Positions 47,174 to 56,001 of a stretch of 64,000 bases of DNA are shown here, piece after piece. The position numbers were made by a program, and so were the translations under genes. The notes under the pieces are model-generated. The model was not told the DNA's origin and ran no database searches. It saw nothing but the letters and a program-made list of their open reading frames with translations. How positions within the stretch are numbered: position 1 is the first letter of the stretch; the number at the start of each line of letters is the position of its first letter. Source of the stretch: Euryarchaeota archaeon UBA24 (GTDB lineage Archaea > Halobacteriota > Halobacteria > Halobacteriales > Hikarchaeaceae); the NCBI GenBank assembly GCA_002503845.1, contig DASO01000010.1, positions 122,935-186,934 of the forward strand. Direction: 5' to 3'.

Positions 47174-48184
47174 TCAATTTAGTAAATTATCGACAAAGGT
47201 GATCGAATTGAAAGGCTCTAAATCTTCATATTCTTGGCCAGATCCGAGGAAAAGTATTGGTTTTTTAATAGCATGGGCGATTGAGATTGCTGCCCCTCCG
47301 GAAGTATCTGCATCAGTTTTTGTTAAAATGACCCCATTGATGGGTGCCATTTCGTTGAAATCACGTGCTCGATTGATGGCATCTTGTCCGGCTATTGCTT
47401 CGTCGACAAAAATAGTTAGGTCGGGGGAAACTACACGGTTGATTTTCTCTAACTGAGACATGAGGTCTTTATTTGTGTGAAGTCTCCCTGCAGTATCGCA
47501 TAAGACTACATCCATCCCATGTGCTTTTGCATATTCTACAGCGTCGTAAAGAACTGCGGTGGGATCCCCGCCCTGTTGATGTGTGATGAGTTTCTTTCCT
47601 AGGGCTTCTGAGTGAACATTTAATTGCTCATTTGCTCCCGCGCGATAGGTGTCTCCGTTTGCTAAGACGGTAGAATATCCCATAGAATCGAGAAAATGGG
47701 CAAATTTGGCTAAAGTGGTAGTTTTCCCAACCCCATTTACACCGACAAAAATTATCACCACAGGAGGGGGGTTGGAAGATAAAAATGATTTAAAATCAAA
47801 TGTGCTTTCGTCCAACACTGAAAGTAGTGCTTTTTTCAAAGTTTCCTCCACGACATTGTCTATTCCCGTTGTTATTTTTCTAGTAGTTCCAACTAGATCT
47901 TTTCGGACCGCATCAATTATCGCATCTACTACACTTATCTCTACGTCGGAAGACAGGAGGGATAGCTCAAGATCGTGGAGAGGAGATGAGAGACCTTTCT
48001 GATCAAAAATGGCCTTCCCTTGTGCCAAAGAAGAAGCTTTATCTTTGAGACTAATGGTTTCGGATGGCGTTTCTTCTTTGGTATCACTTGCAGGGAGTAC
48101 ATCCGATTCAGGGGGAGAATCCTCGAACGTGGATTTTATTTCTTTTTTGAAACGTTTGAGAGAAGACTTCAGGCTTTCGAACAT
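47174..48184 (-). CDS. ftsY: Signal recognition particle receptor FtsY
   Basis: GTPase receptor for SRP at the membrane; 336 residues. A charged N-terminal region (1-60) is followed by the N domain and G domain with GVNGVGKTTT (P-loop), DTAGRLHTN and TKTDADTSGG. The C-terminal FVDNLL helix is typical. Its ATG begins 6 bp after the sufU stop, so it may be transcribed with sufU. Confidence 0.96.
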   Translation of the reverse strand: MFESLKSSLKRFKKEIKSTFEDSPPESDVLPASDTKEETPSETISLKDKASSLAQGKAIFDQKGLSSPLHDLELSLLSSDVEISVVDAIIDAVRKDLVGTTRKITTGIDNVVEETLKKALLSVLDESTFDFKSFLSSNPPPVVIIFVGVNGVGKTTTLAKFAHFLDSMGYSTVLANGDTYRAGANEQLNVHSEALGKKLITHQQGGDPTAVLYDAVEYAKAHGMDVVLCDTAGRLHTNKDLMSQLEKINRVVSPDLTIFVDEAIAGQDAINRARDFNEMAPINGVILTKTDADTSGGAAISIAHAIKKPILFLGSGQEYEDLEPFNSITFVDNLLN

Positions 48185-48190
48185 AGTATA

Positions 48191-48580
48191 CTATTCTGCC
48201 TTATATAACCGCACCCCATCTTGGATTATTTTCTCCGCCAATACTGCGCATTTGATACGCATGGGAGTTACTTCTACTCCCAATAATTCTAGGATATCAT
48301 CGCGATCCAATTCATAAATTTCATCAATTGTTTTTCCTATGACAACTTCAGAAAGCATGCTAGCTGCAGCTTTGCTTATTGCACACCCTTCCCCTCTAAA
48401 TGCTATGGCGATAATAGTGGTTTTTTCTTCGTCTAATTTGACATCGAATGTATATTCATCCCCACAGGATATATTTTCGCCAGTGTGAGTGAATGTTGGA
48501 TCGTCTAATTTCCCATAATTGCGTGGATATTTATAATGATCTAGAATTTGCTGTCGATACATATCGGCTCCCAAAGACAT
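48191..48580 (-). CDS. sufU: SufU/IscU-family Fe-S assembly protein
   Basis: 129 residues with the three conserved cysteines of SufU: ISCGDEY (about 39), GEGCAISKAAASML (about 64), and MRIKCAVL (about 110). The MYRQQILDHYKYPRNYG start is classical. In Bacillus SufU is a zinc-dependent sulfur acceptor for SufS; an Fe-S scaffold role is the alternative. sufS is in this window but in a separate operon on the other strand. A TATA-like ATAAATATT (48611-48619, minus) precedes it. Confidence 0.92.
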   Translation of the reverse strand: MSLGADMYRQQILDHYKYPRNYGKLDDPTFTHTGENISCGDEYTFDVKLDEEKTTIIAIAFRGEGCAISKAAASMLSEVVIGKTIDEIYELDRDDILELLGVEVTPMRIKCAVLAEKIIQDGVRLYKAE

Positions 48581-48638
48581 ATTCGAGTTGGATATGCCCT
48601 TGAGTAGTAAAATATTTATGATTATTTTTTTAGATCAA

Positions 48639-49307
48639 TTAATCTGAGAGAAAACCAAGTGTCTCTTCAATTCGGCCTAGCTCGGGTCCGGTGGTATTTC
48701 CTCCTGAGACGTATCCATGAATATTGGCAACTAGACCGGATCCAATCAAGGGACCACCATAATTGATAGATCCGACATCGACTGGAGTTCCAAAGTGTTT
48801 TTGTAACTGGTTGAGTTCACTGTCAGAAGTGAGAGGGGGGCAAAGTACACCATTATTGGTAGCCACAGCCGCAGTTCCTACAGTGGGAATTCCCGCAATG
48901 GTACAGCGAATTACAGGGACATCGAGGGTCTGTTCTATTGTGGACACAGCTTTATCACTCAGATTTCCATGGGCACAAGCCCCTTGGTCGTTTGCCAATA
49001 CAATATTTCCAACAGCATTGATATCGCCGGGGAGTTCTTTGAGTGGTAAATCTGTTTCAGAAGTTATGTTTTTCCTCTCGGATGCAGTTAGCTGAGAACT
49101 TGTGAGTAGGCCGGAATTATTACCACAGAGAAGTGCACCTGTTGTGATAGATCCACCTATGGTTGTTTCAATAGCATCGACTCTTAATTCGGAGCAGAGG
49201 CCATCTATTAGATCTTCATCTATATTTGGCATGATGAAAAGATAGTCATCTGTTACTGTGAGAAACACACCTACGCAAGAGGCACTAGATATATTAGTCT
49301 GAAACAC
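48639..49307 (-). CDS. eif6: Translation initiation factor 6 (aIF6)
   Basis: Anti-association factor binding the large subunit at L14; 222 residues of the pentein fold, with internal repeats recognisable by NNSGLLTSS, NDQGACAHG and NNGVLCPP turns. Length matches the family. It is third in the operon rpl39e-rpl31e-eif6, separated by 2 bp from rpl31e, the standard archaeal arrangement. Confidence 0.96.
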   Translation of the reverse strand: MFQTNISSASCVGVFLTVTDDYLFIMPNIDEDLIDGLCSELRVDAIETTIGGSITTGALLCGNNSGLLTSSQLTASERKNITSETDLPLKELPGDINAVGNIVLANDQGACAHGNLSDKAVSTIEQTLDVPVIRCTIAGIPTVGTAAVATNNGVLCPPLTSDSELNQLQKHFGTPVDVGSINYGGPLIGSGLVANIHGYVSGGNTTGPELGRIEETLGFLSD

Positions 49308-49309
49308 GG

Positions 49310-49588
49310 CTAAGCTGCATATTCTGCCTCGACTACACTTAGCCCATCTTCTTCAAACAAAGCTGCACGGACGCGTATGTTGGGAGGAGGGTGCTTTTGG
49401 CCACGTGCCCAAACGATCTTGTTGATCGAGGGGTCGAGTCTTATTTCATCGAGGGAGACCTTAAAATGTTTTGCTAGATGCTGTCGGATTAGAGATATAG
49501 CTTTATCTGCACGTTTGTAGGATGGAACGGCAGTTACGCCACGCAGGGGGATCGTAACGACTCGTTCATCGAAGTTACTTGAGCTCAT
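49310..49588 (-). CDS. rpl31e: Large-subunit ribosomal protein eL31
   Basis: 92 residues with the L31e pattern VVTIPLRG near the start and [19 protein letters not shown]. Its ATG overlaps the rpl39e stop by 4 bases (49585-49588). The protein is basic-to-neutral rather than acidic as in true halophiles. Confidence 0.96.
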   Translation of the reverse strand: MSSSNFDERVVTIPLRGVTAVPSYKRADKAISLIRQHLAKHFKVSLDEIRLDPSINKIVWARGQKHPPPNIRVRAALFEEDGLSVVEAEYAA

Positions 49589-49737
49589 TCGTCTGTATTA
49601 CTAAGGCGCCAATGGCGTCGTTTTGTATTTCTGATGGTTCCTCGATTAGTTTTTAAGATAACCCAAACAGGAACTCGACTATTCTGACGGTCAAGCTTGG
49701 CTAACCTTTTTTTCTTCGCTTTAGATTTCTTGACCAT
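49585..49737 (-). CDS. rpl39e: Large-subunit ribosomal protein eL39
   Basis: 50-residue basic protein translated directly from the minus strand: [19 protein letters not shown] start, [10 protein letters not shown] in the middle, and the near-invariant [11 protein letters not shown] end. It lines the exit tunnel. It is the first gene of the rpl39e-rpl31e-eif6 operon, with a TTTTAATAG-like promoter ~30 nt before the ATG (minus strand, ~49764-49772). Confidence 0.96.
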   Translation of the reverse strand: MVKKSKAKKKRLAKLDRQNSRVPVWVILKTNRGTIRNTKRRHWRLSNTDE

Positions 49738-49896
49738 GGATGGGGTGTATCTATTGCTTAGTCTATTAAAACGCTATCCTTTCTGTTTTATCAGGAAATG
49801 TTCAAGCCAAATTATAGAGGAGAGGTTCGCAGGGGAGAGAGGTATAGTGAAAATGGAGGTCGTAGGGCTTAACTTAGGGCCAAACATAGTATAAAT

Positions 49897-50607
49897 ATGG
49901 TCGGACAAGAAGAAGACAAAAGTTGGAAAGAAGAACGTGGAAATGAGAACCCATATGAGGGGTTTGATTTAGATCCCAGAGTCTTGACAGTAGACATAGA
50001 TCCTAGATATATAGATCCTGTTGATTCTCATGTATTGCCAGACCTGCTAGATGAATCCACAATACCGAAAGATCTAGTCGAAGTGGATGATTTGATGGAA
50101 ATTGGATTATCATACATGATGATAGATCGATTTGAACAAGCAATTGATTCATTTTCGCGTGTTATTTGGTTTACAGAAGATAACGAATCCCTTCAAGAAG
50201 CATGGGTGAATAAGGGTGTTGCGCACTCAGGGTTAGAAGAGTGGGATGAAGCCATAGGATCATTTAGAGAGGCGATAATAACTGATGAAAAGGGGAAACA
50301 CATCGCGACTGCAGAAAATAACCTTGCGTTTGCATTGTGGGAATTTGGGAAGGATGAAGAGGCACTAGAACACGTTGAAAGAGCTATTGAAGTGGATGAT
50401 AGATTTGCAGAAGCGTGGTACAATAAGGGATTTTTCTTGAACGAAAGGGGACTTTTTGATCAAGCGTTATATTGTCTAGATAATGCAATTGGACTAGGGT
50501 ATCGTAGTATAAATGTACTCCAAGAAAAACTTCGTTCGTGTGATGCTCTTGGAGATTATGAAGAGGGACAAAAGATTAGCGAAGTTATTGAGTTGATGGA
50601 GAAATAA
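49897..50607 (+). CDS. TPR-repeat protein
   Basis: 236 residues. After an acidic N-terminal ~65 residues, at least four tetratricopeptide repeats run from ~68 to 230 (e.g. LMEIGLSYMMIDRFEQAIDSF, AWVNKGVAHSGLEEWDEAI, AEAWYNKGFFLNERG). It should act as a protein-protein scaffold. It is 1 bp from the DUF424 gene, an association also seen in haloarchaea. TATAAAT lies directly before the ATG; either it is a coincidence or the start is further downstream. Confidence 0.85.
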   Translation: MVGQEEDKSWKEERGNENPYEGFDLDPRVLTVDIDPRYIDPVDSHVLPDLLDESTIPKDLVEVDDLMEIGLSYMMIDRFEQAIDSFSRVIWFTEDNESLQEAWVNKGVAHSGLEEWDEAIGSFREAIITDEKGKHIATAENNLAFALWEFGKDEEALEHVERAIEVDDRFAEAWYNKGFFLNERGLFDQALYCLDNAIGLGYRSINVLQEKLRSCDALGDYEEGQKISEVIELMEK

Positions 50608-50608
50608 G

Positions 50609-50914
50609 ATGAAAGATAAAAAAATGATTCTAAAAGAGAGAATGACAGATCAAGGATTGTTGGTTTCGTTGTGTGATGGAGAGGTGATAGGGAAAACTTT
50701 CAAAGAAGGTAAAATTTCATTGACAGTTACAGAATCATTTTATTTGGGGGAAGAGGCTGAAGAAGAAACTATCAAAGAAAGTTTAAAAAACGCTAGCATA
50801 GCAAATATTATGGGGAAGGAATCGGTCAGAGTAGCGATAGAAACGGGGATAATTAGTGAAGATCACGTTCTGAAAGTTGGGGAAGTTCAGCACGCGCAAT
50901 TTGTGCGTTTATGA
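50609..50914 (+). CDS. DUF424 family protein
   Basis: About 101 residues with the DUF424 pattern LKERMTDQGLLVSLCDGEVIGKTF, SLTVTESFY and a final HVLKVGEVQHAQFVRL. Archaeal DUF424 proteins are small and conserved; a role near translation initiation factor genes has been suggested from context elsewhere. The start could be ATG 50609 or the sixth codon ATG at 50624. Coupled to the TPR gene. Confidence 0.82.
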   Translation: MKDKKMILKERMTDQGLLVSLCDGEVIGKTFKEGKISLTVTESFYLGEEAEEETIKESLKNASIANIMGKESVRVAIETGIISEDHVLKVGEVQHAQFVRL

Positions 50915-50987
50915 AAATGACTATAGGTAAAATATAGTCAGGACCGAAGGTTAATTATCACTTCGGGTTAAATTGCCAATACGAGAT

Positions 50988-52229
50988 ATGTCAGGGTCAA
51001 ACATACTAGATACAGAAAAGATAAGGAGGGATTTTCCAATACTAGATGTGGAAGTTAGAGAAGGAGTTCCACTAGTATACCTTGATAGTGCTGCGACTTC
51101 ACACACACCGAATATAGTGTGCGAATGCATAGAAGAATACTACAAGAAAATTAATTCTAATATACATAGAGGCACGCACAAATTGAGCATGGATGCGACT
51201 GATGCATATGAGGAAGCCCATGATAAAATGGTTGAGTTTGTAGGAGGATCTGACCGTGAGGAAATGATTTTTACAAAAAGTACTACTGAATCTATTAACT
51301 TAGTGGCTCAATCGTGGGGATTGAGAGAGCTTGAGGAGGGTGATGTAATAATACTGACAGAAATGGAACATCATGCTTCTCTAGTAACGTGGCAACAGAT
51401 TGGGAAGAGAACGGGAGCTACCGTGAAATATATCAAAATTGATGATTCGGGAAAACTAGATATGGAACATGCAAAAGAGATAATTGACAAGGATGTCAGG
51501 ATGATGTCATTAGTCCACGTATCTAATGTTCTTGGAACGGTGAATCCAGTAAAAGAACTATCAAAAATGGTACATGAAAATGGGGGTTTAGTACTAGCCG
51601 ATGGTGCCCAAGCGGCACCTAGTATGCCAATTGATGTTAAAGAATTAGATGTTGATTTTTATGCTTTTTCGGGCCATAAAATGGCAGGACCAACAGGAAT
51701 TGGTTGTCTTTATGGGAAAGAAGAAATACTAGGGGTGATGGAACCATTTATGTACGGTGGCGAAATGATTCGAAAAGTCACATTTGACTCGTCTTCGTGG
51801 AATGACCTTCCATGGAAATTTGAAGCGGGAACCCCACCAATTTGTCAAGGGATTGCTCTTGCTCGGGCCGCAGATTATTTAGAAAAAATTGGCCTAGATA
51901 AAATTTGGCGCCATGATAATGAACTATCAGAATATACGATGAAATCGCTTTTAGAATTTGAAGGCGCAGAAATATATGGCCCCCCTATTGGTGAAGAGAG
52001 GGGTGGATTGGTATCATTTAATTTAGAAGTTCCCCACGCACATGATATTGCATCCATCCTTGATGACTACGGTATTGCTACTCGGGCGGGAGAGCATTGT
52101 ACCCATCCACTTCACCGAAAGTTGGGTATTTCAGGAACGGTTAGAGCTTCTTATTACTTATACAATACGATGGAAGAAGTTGACAAATTAATTGCAGGAA
52201 TTGAAGAAATCAAGAAAATATTCGAATAG
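50988..52229 (+). CDS. sufS: Cysteine desulfurase SufS
   Basis: PLP enzyme releasing sulfur from cysteine for Fe-S clusters; 413 residues from ATG 50988. Visible are LDSAATSHTP at the N-terminus, the PLP Lys in FSGHKMAGPTGIG (about 224-236), and the persulfide Cys in GEHCTHP (about 363-370). Its class II short active-site loop matches SufS/CsdA. The acceptor SufU is encoded 2.4 kb away; sufBCD are not in the window. It converges on modE, leaving 5 bp. Confidence 0.93.
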   Translation: MSGSNILDTEKIRRDFPILDVEVREGVPLVYLDSAATSHTPNIVCECIEEYYKKINSNIHRGTHKLSMDATDAYEEAHDKMVEFVGGSDREEMIFTKSTTESINLVAQSWGLRELEEGDVIILTEMEHHASLVTWQQIGKRTGATVKYIKIDDSGKLDMEHAKEIIDKDVRMMSLVHVSNVLGTVNPVKELSKMVHENGGLVLADGAQAAPSMPIDVKELDVDFYAFSGHKMAGPTGIGCLYGKEEILGVMEPFMYGGEMIRKVTFDSSSWNDLPWKFEAGTPPICQGIALARAADYLEKIGLDKIWRHDNELSEYTMKSLLEFEGAEIYGPPIGEERGGLVSFNLEVPHAHDIASILDDYGIATRAGEHCTHPLHRKLGISGTVRASYYLYNTMEEVDKLIAGIEEIKKIFE

Positions 52230-52234
52230 TCACA

Positions 52235-52921
52235 TCAAGATTGGAAAGGCACTGCTCGTGTGGATGTGGCTTTGAAGGTAGCCACTACGGGTGAGCCAAG
52301 TTCGAAATTTAATTGTTGGAGGCTTTCTAGAGAAACTAGAGCTATCATTGTGATATCAGACCCTACATCAAAAATGACTTCTGCGATTGCTTCATGGGAG
52401 TTGATTGAAGTGATGACCCCGACGAATCGATTTAGTGCACTAGTTACTATGGAAGAAGAAGTGAAAGGGGGAGAATGAAGTGTGATAGAATCAGATCTCA
52501 ACGATACTTGCACATATTCTGCATCTGTGAAAAGAAGAGCTCTAATTGGTCCTGCAGAAGTAAGTATTGTTGCGAGTTCACCATCTCTAGATAGGACTTG
52601 TCCTTGTAATACTATTTCTTCAGTTCCGAGAATGTCAGCGAAAGTTACTTCTAATCGGGAGAATCGATCTAATAATCCATAAGCATTTTTGGTCAAAGAG
52701 CTTCCTCCGCCCCCGGGGCCACCACGTGTTCGAGTTAACAAAGGTCCAGAATGCTTTTCTAATTCCTGAATACGTTTGTGTGCTCGAGAATAGGACCTCC
52801 CAAGAGAAGAAGCAGCAGAATTTAGAGATCCATGCTTTGCTACAGCTTGTAAAAGAAGGGCATCTTTTGAATTGAAAGAGACAGAACCGATTCGAAAATG
52901 GAGATCGAATTCATTTTGCAT
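52235..52921 (-). CDS. modE: ModE-like molybdate/tungstate-responsive regulator
   Basis: 228 residues. The N-terminal winged helix (about 15-85) has the ModE pattern LLQAVAKHGSLNSAASSLGRSYSRAHKRI and TRTRGGPGGGGSSLT. A C-terminal pair of TOBE/Mop-like segments (about 100-225) should bind the oxyanion. It is divergent from wtpABC across 105 bp carrying two palindromes, so it very likely senses molybdate or tungstate and controls those genes and itself. I start at ATG 52921 (four codons internal to an earlier ATG at 52930) because the TATA box is centred ~25 nt upstream of it, as for a leaderless mRNA. Confidence 0.9.
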   Translation of the reverse strand: MQNEFDLHFRIGSVSFNSKDALLLQAVAKHGSLNSAASSLGRSYSRAHKRIQELEKHSGPLLTRTRGGPGGGGSSLTKNAYGLLDRFSRLEVTFADILGTEEIVLQGQVLSRDGELATILTSAGPIRALLFTDAEYVQVSLRSDSITLHSPPFTSSSIVTSALNRFVGVITSINSHEAIAEVIFDVGSDITMIALVSLESLQQLNFELGSPVVATFKATSTRAVPFQS

Positions 52922-52940
52922 GAATTGCATAGAGTGTAGA

Positions 52941-52950
52941 GATATAAAAG
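52941..52950 (-). promoter_or_regulatory. TATA box of modE
   Basis: CTTTTATATC on the minus strand, centred ~25 nt from ATG 52921. Palindrome 1 begins four bases beyond it, at the BRE position, so a bound regulator would block TBP/TFB. Confidence 0.6.
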
Positions 52951-52953
52951 AGG

Positions 52954-52973
52954 TTATGTCTAATCGGACATAA
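52954..52973. promoter_or_regulatory. Palindromic operator 1 (ModE-type)
   Basis: TTATGTC (52954-52960), six bases, then GACATAA (52967-52973): a perfect 7-bp inverted repeat. The same design recurs 29 bp away and sharing extends to GTTATGTC-N6-GACATAATGAT. It flanks the modE TATA box. Confidence 0.8.
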
Positions 52974-52982
52974 TGATAACTG

Positions 52983-53002
52983 TTATGTCAAGAGGGACAT
53001 AA
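52983..53002. promoter_or_regulatory. Palindromic operator 2 overlapping the wtpA promoter
   Basis: TTATGTC (52983-52989), a six-base spacer of different sequence, and GACATAA (52996-53002). Its right half CATAATGA is centred 26 nt before the wtpA ATG at 53027, where the TATA box should lie, so binding would directly block the transporter promoter. Between the two operators an 11-nt palindrome ATAACTGTTAT (52976-52986) links the outer bases. Confidence 0.8.
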
Positions 53003-53026
53003 TGATTAACAAAAGGGGAAAGGGGA

Positions 53027-53968
53027 ATGAGAATGACACGTAGAGAGTTGATTTTTTTACCATTCATGTGGTCCATTTTACAGATAGGGGGATGCTTAAA
53101 ACGGAATGGAGGTGGTTTAAATGGGGAGTGGGGGACAAATAGGGATCCAGTCTATTTACTAGTTGCCGGGAGTCTTCTAACAGCAATGGAAAGAGGTATG
53201 AAAAATGAGATTAAGATTCCACTGAGGGTTGAAGCCCATGGTTCGGTGGCCATTGCTCAATTGGTTAAAGATGGATTGAAAAATCCAGACATAATCTCAG
53301 TGTCAGATCCAATATTGTTTGAAAGATTGATAGAACCTAAATGGCATGTTGAATTCGCTACAAATCAAATGGTTGTTGCATACAATAAAAATACAGACGG
53401 TGGAAAGTTAGTTGCAAAAAGGGGAGAAGAAAAGTGGTATGAACCAATATTAAGAAATAACATAAAAATAGGGAGAACAGATCCGAATTTAGATCCATTG
53501 GGATACCGAACACTATTCCTATTGGAACTAGCGGAGTTGTATTATGAGAAGATAAATCTTAAAGATGAAATCCTATCCAAGAGTTGGGTTTTTCCGGAAA
53601 TTGAACTGATGAGTTATTTTGAAATAGGTGGGATTGACGCAGCTATTGTGTATAAGAATATGGCTGTTGAACGAGGATATGACTACATTGAACTACCCCT
53701 AGAAATAAATCTAAGTTCTCCAGAGAAAGTGAATGATTGGTATTCCAAGGTCAGATATAAATTGAATAGTGGGGAGATTGTTCGGGGAGATGTCATAAAA
53801 TATGGTTCGACTATTTGGTCGGAGGAATTTGATGCAGCTATTGTGAATGTTTTTGAAGAACATATTAAGGGAAATTATCTCCGGGAATTTGGATTTTACA
53901 TCCCAGAAGCATATCCGAAGATTGTTGGAGATGTTCCAGATGGAATTGAAGGAGTGTTGGATAGATGA
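53027..53968 (+). CDS. wtpA: Tungstate/molybdate ABC transporter substrate-binding lipoprotein WtpA
   Basis: 313 residues. The N-terminus has a twin-arginine motif (TRRELIFL) and a lipobox-like ending IGGC with Cys23, so export as a Tat lipoprotein is likely, as common in haloarchaea. The mature part is a periplasmic-binding fold with VAGSL near its start, SVSDPIL, and the WtpA-type GRTDPNLDPLGYRT. It captures tungstate or molybdate outside the membrane. The ATG at 53027 fits a leaderless transcript; an ATG two codons later is possible. Its stop overlaps wtpB by 4 bp. Confidence 0.92.
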   Translation: MRMTRRELIFLPFMWSILQIGGCLKRNGGGLNGEWGTNRDPVYLLVAGSLLTAMERGMKNEIKIPLRVEAHGSVAIAQLVKDGLKNPDIISVSDPILFERLIEPKWHVEFATNQMVVAYNKNTDGGKLVAKRGEEKWYEPILRNNIKIGRTDPNLDPLGYRTLFLLELAELYYEKINLKDEILSKSWVFPEIELMSYFEIGGIDAAIVYKNMAVERGYDYIELPLEINLSSPEKVNDWYSKVRYKLNSGEIVRGDVIKYGSTIWSEEFDAAIVNVFEEHIKGNYLREFGFYIPEAYPKIVGDVPDGIEGVLDR

Positions 53969-54750
53969 AAGGTAAAATCTCTACCATAGGGATTTTGGGA
54001 GGAATTCTCATGGTGTACTACATCGTCCCTGTCGTTTCATTGTTGTTTTGGAAAGCTAATGGTGCCATAATTCCAAGTATCATGAGTGAAGAAGTCATCT
54101 CTGCGACGATTACATCTGTGGGTACTTCGATAGGCAGTGTGTTGATTTCGTGTGTGTTGGGGATTCCGCTCGCATATTTTCTTTCGCGGACTGAGTTCAG
54201 GTGGAAAAATATTGTTTTATTCATAGTTTTTTTACCATTGGTGTTGCCCCCAATAGTTAGCGGGATGGTGTTGCTCACATTATTCGGACCAGGATCAATT
54301 TTGGGTTCTTTGGCTATGGATTCGGGTGTGTCATTGACCCAATCACTGGTAGGGATAATACTTGCGCAAGTATTTGTTGTATCTCCATTTGTTGTGATTG
54401 CGGCGAAGGTGGGATTCGACGCGGTTAACGAAAAACTCGAATATGCCTCAAGGGCCCTGGGGAGAACAAAAATTGAGACTTTCTGGAAGATTACATTACC
54501 ACTATCGATGAGAGGGATAATTGCAGGAATGATGCTCGCTTTCGCTAGGGCAATGGGGGAGTTTGGTACAACTATAATGATGGCATATTATCCAAGGACT
54601 ATGTCAACACAGATATGGGTTTCATTCATTACAGGAGGGATTGAAAAGGCATTCCCAATGGCAATATTGTTGTTAGGAAGTTCAGTGGTCGTAATATTAT
54701 TAATCAGCTTATTAGGACAAGAAGTCAGAGGTAGCTATGCTCCATATTAA
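53965..54750 (+). CDS. wtpB: Tungstate/molybdate ABC transporter permease WtpB
   Basis: 261 residues with six membrane helices of the ModB/CysU type. The cytoplasmic EAA loop that docks the ATPase is YASRALGRTKIETFWKITLP (about 171-190). FARAMGEFGTTIMM is the typical ModB signature after it. Overlaps wtpA by 4 bp (ATGA) and wtpC by 14 bp, so all three are translated together. Confidence 0.94.
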   Translation: MKGKISTIGILGGILMVYYIVPVVSLLFWKANGAIIPSIMSEEVISATITSVGTSIGSVLISCVLGIPLAYFLSRTEFRWKNIVLFIVFLPLVLPPIVSGMVLLTLFGPGSILGSLAMDSGVSLTQSLVGIILAQVFVVSPFVVIAAKVGFDAVNEKLEYASRALGRTKIETFWKITLPLSMRGIIAGMMLAFARAMGEFGTTIMMAYYPRTMSTQIWVSFITGGIEKAFPMAILLLGSSVVVILLISLLGQEVRGSYAPY

Positions 54751-55774
54751 ATCAATAGTCAAATCTATTGGAGATTTTACACTGGGGCCAATGGAGTTGA
54801 CAGTGGGAAATGAAATTTTGGTGATTTTGGGACCTTCTGGTTCGGGAAAGACCACATTATTGAATGTAATTGCAGGGATTTTGCAGAGGGATGGTGGAGA
54901 AATTTTAATGGGAGAAATTGACATATCCGAAGAACCAATAGAAAATAGAAGTACTGCTATTGTATTTCAAGAGGATACTTTGTTTCCGCATATGACAGTT
55001 AGGGAAAATATCATGTATGCGAATGTAGAAGGGGAAAATATTTCGAAGGTTATTGATATTTTTGGGGTTGGGAAAATACTAGATCGGTCTATTGATACAT
55101 TATCAGGAGGAGAGAAAAATCGAGTTGAGTTGGCACGCGCAATGGCATCTAAGCCGAAGATGTTGTTGTTGGACGAACCACTAAGCAGTTTGGACTATCC
55201 GGTTAGAAAGAAGTTGAGCACGGATCTGCGGAAGATATTGAAACGGATTGGAATACCGGTAATATATGTAACTCATGACAGAGATATTGCGTGGGAAATT
55301 GGGGATAAAATTGCAATTATGTCAGGCGGAAAAATATGCCAAATCGGAACACCAAAAAATGTATTTAAAAATCCTAAAACAGTGGTTGCTGCAGAGATAA
55401 CAGGAGAATCAAACATCATAAAGATGGTCGTGGGTAAAAGTGGAAGGTTGGGGCACATAGTTGAGTGGGGAGACTACAAACTAGAAACCCAAGTAGATGG
55501 ATTAGAAAGTGGCAGAGAAGTGCAGGTATGTATACGCCCAGAGGATATCGTTTTGAGGAAACGTGGTGAAGGTAAAAATTGGGTAAAGGGGGCGGTTATT
55601 GAAAAAATATTTAAAGGACACAGATATGCGGTGGAATTGCACATAGAGGGTGTAAGAGATCAAATTCGGGCGTATGTATCTTTAAATCAGAATGAGATTG
55701 AAAATTTAGAAGAGGGAATTCCAGTGAGAGTGTGTTTTCCAAAAGAATCCATCAAGATAATTTCAAACGGATGA
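54737..55774 (+). CDS. wtpC: Tungstate/molybdate ABC transporter ATPase WtpC
   Basis: 345 residues. Walker A GPSGSGKTT (about 32-40), Q-loop FQEDTLFPH, signature LSGGEKNRVELARA, Walker B LLLDEPLSSLD and the switch His in VTHD form a complete ATPase (1-225). The C-terminal ~100 residues are a TOBE domain, which in MolBDC-type importers binds oxyanion and gives trans-inhibition. rplX starts 41 bp downstream, an unrelated operon. Confidence 0.94.
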   Translation: MLHIKSIVKSIGDFTLGPMELTVGNEILVILGPSGSGKTTLLNVIAGILQRDGGEILMGEIDISEEPIENRSTAIVFQEDTLFPHMTVRENIMYANVEGENISKVIDIFGVGKILDRSIDTLSGGEKNRVELARAMASKPKMLLLDEPLSSLDYPVRKKLSTDLRKILKRIGIPVIYVTHDRDIAWEIGDKIAIMSGGKICQIGTPKNVFKNPKTVVAAEITGESNIIKMVVGKSGRLGHIVEWGDYKLETQVDGLESGREVQVCIRPEDIVLRKRGEGKNWVKGAVIEKIFKGHRYAVELHIEGVRDQIRAYVSLNQNEIENLEEGIPVRVCFPKESIKIISNG

Positions 55775-55815
55775 AATTAGTAAAGTTCTTCCTATGGGGT
55801 ATCTCATTGGAGTGT

Positions 55816-56001
55816 ATGCCTATGTTCTCAATTCAAGGACGGTTTCGGTCAGGGACTCAATGGGCTCCGTTTAAAGTGGAGATAGATGCCCAAAACTCCG
55901 ATCTTGCTGTCGAGCATTGCTATGCTAATTTTGGTAGTAAACATCACTTAAAACGGAATCAAATTATAGTTGAAGAGGTCTCATCTGATGAGTCAAGCTG
56001 A
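55816..56001 (+). CDS. rplX: Large-subunit ribosomal protein eL20 (L18a/LX)
   Basis: About 61 residues: FSIQGRFRSG, EHCYANFGSKHHLKR and QIIVEEV match archaeal LX. The frame opens upstream inside wtpC, but homologues start at this Met (ATG 55816 or 55822). Its end overlaps the pfdA start by 14 bp, the conserved haloarchaeal pair; ftsY, which follows pfdA in Haloferax, is 7 kb away here. Confidence 0.92.
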   Translation: MPMFSIQGRFRSGTQWAPFKVEIDAQNSDLAVEHCYANFGSKHHLKRNQIIVEEVSSDESS

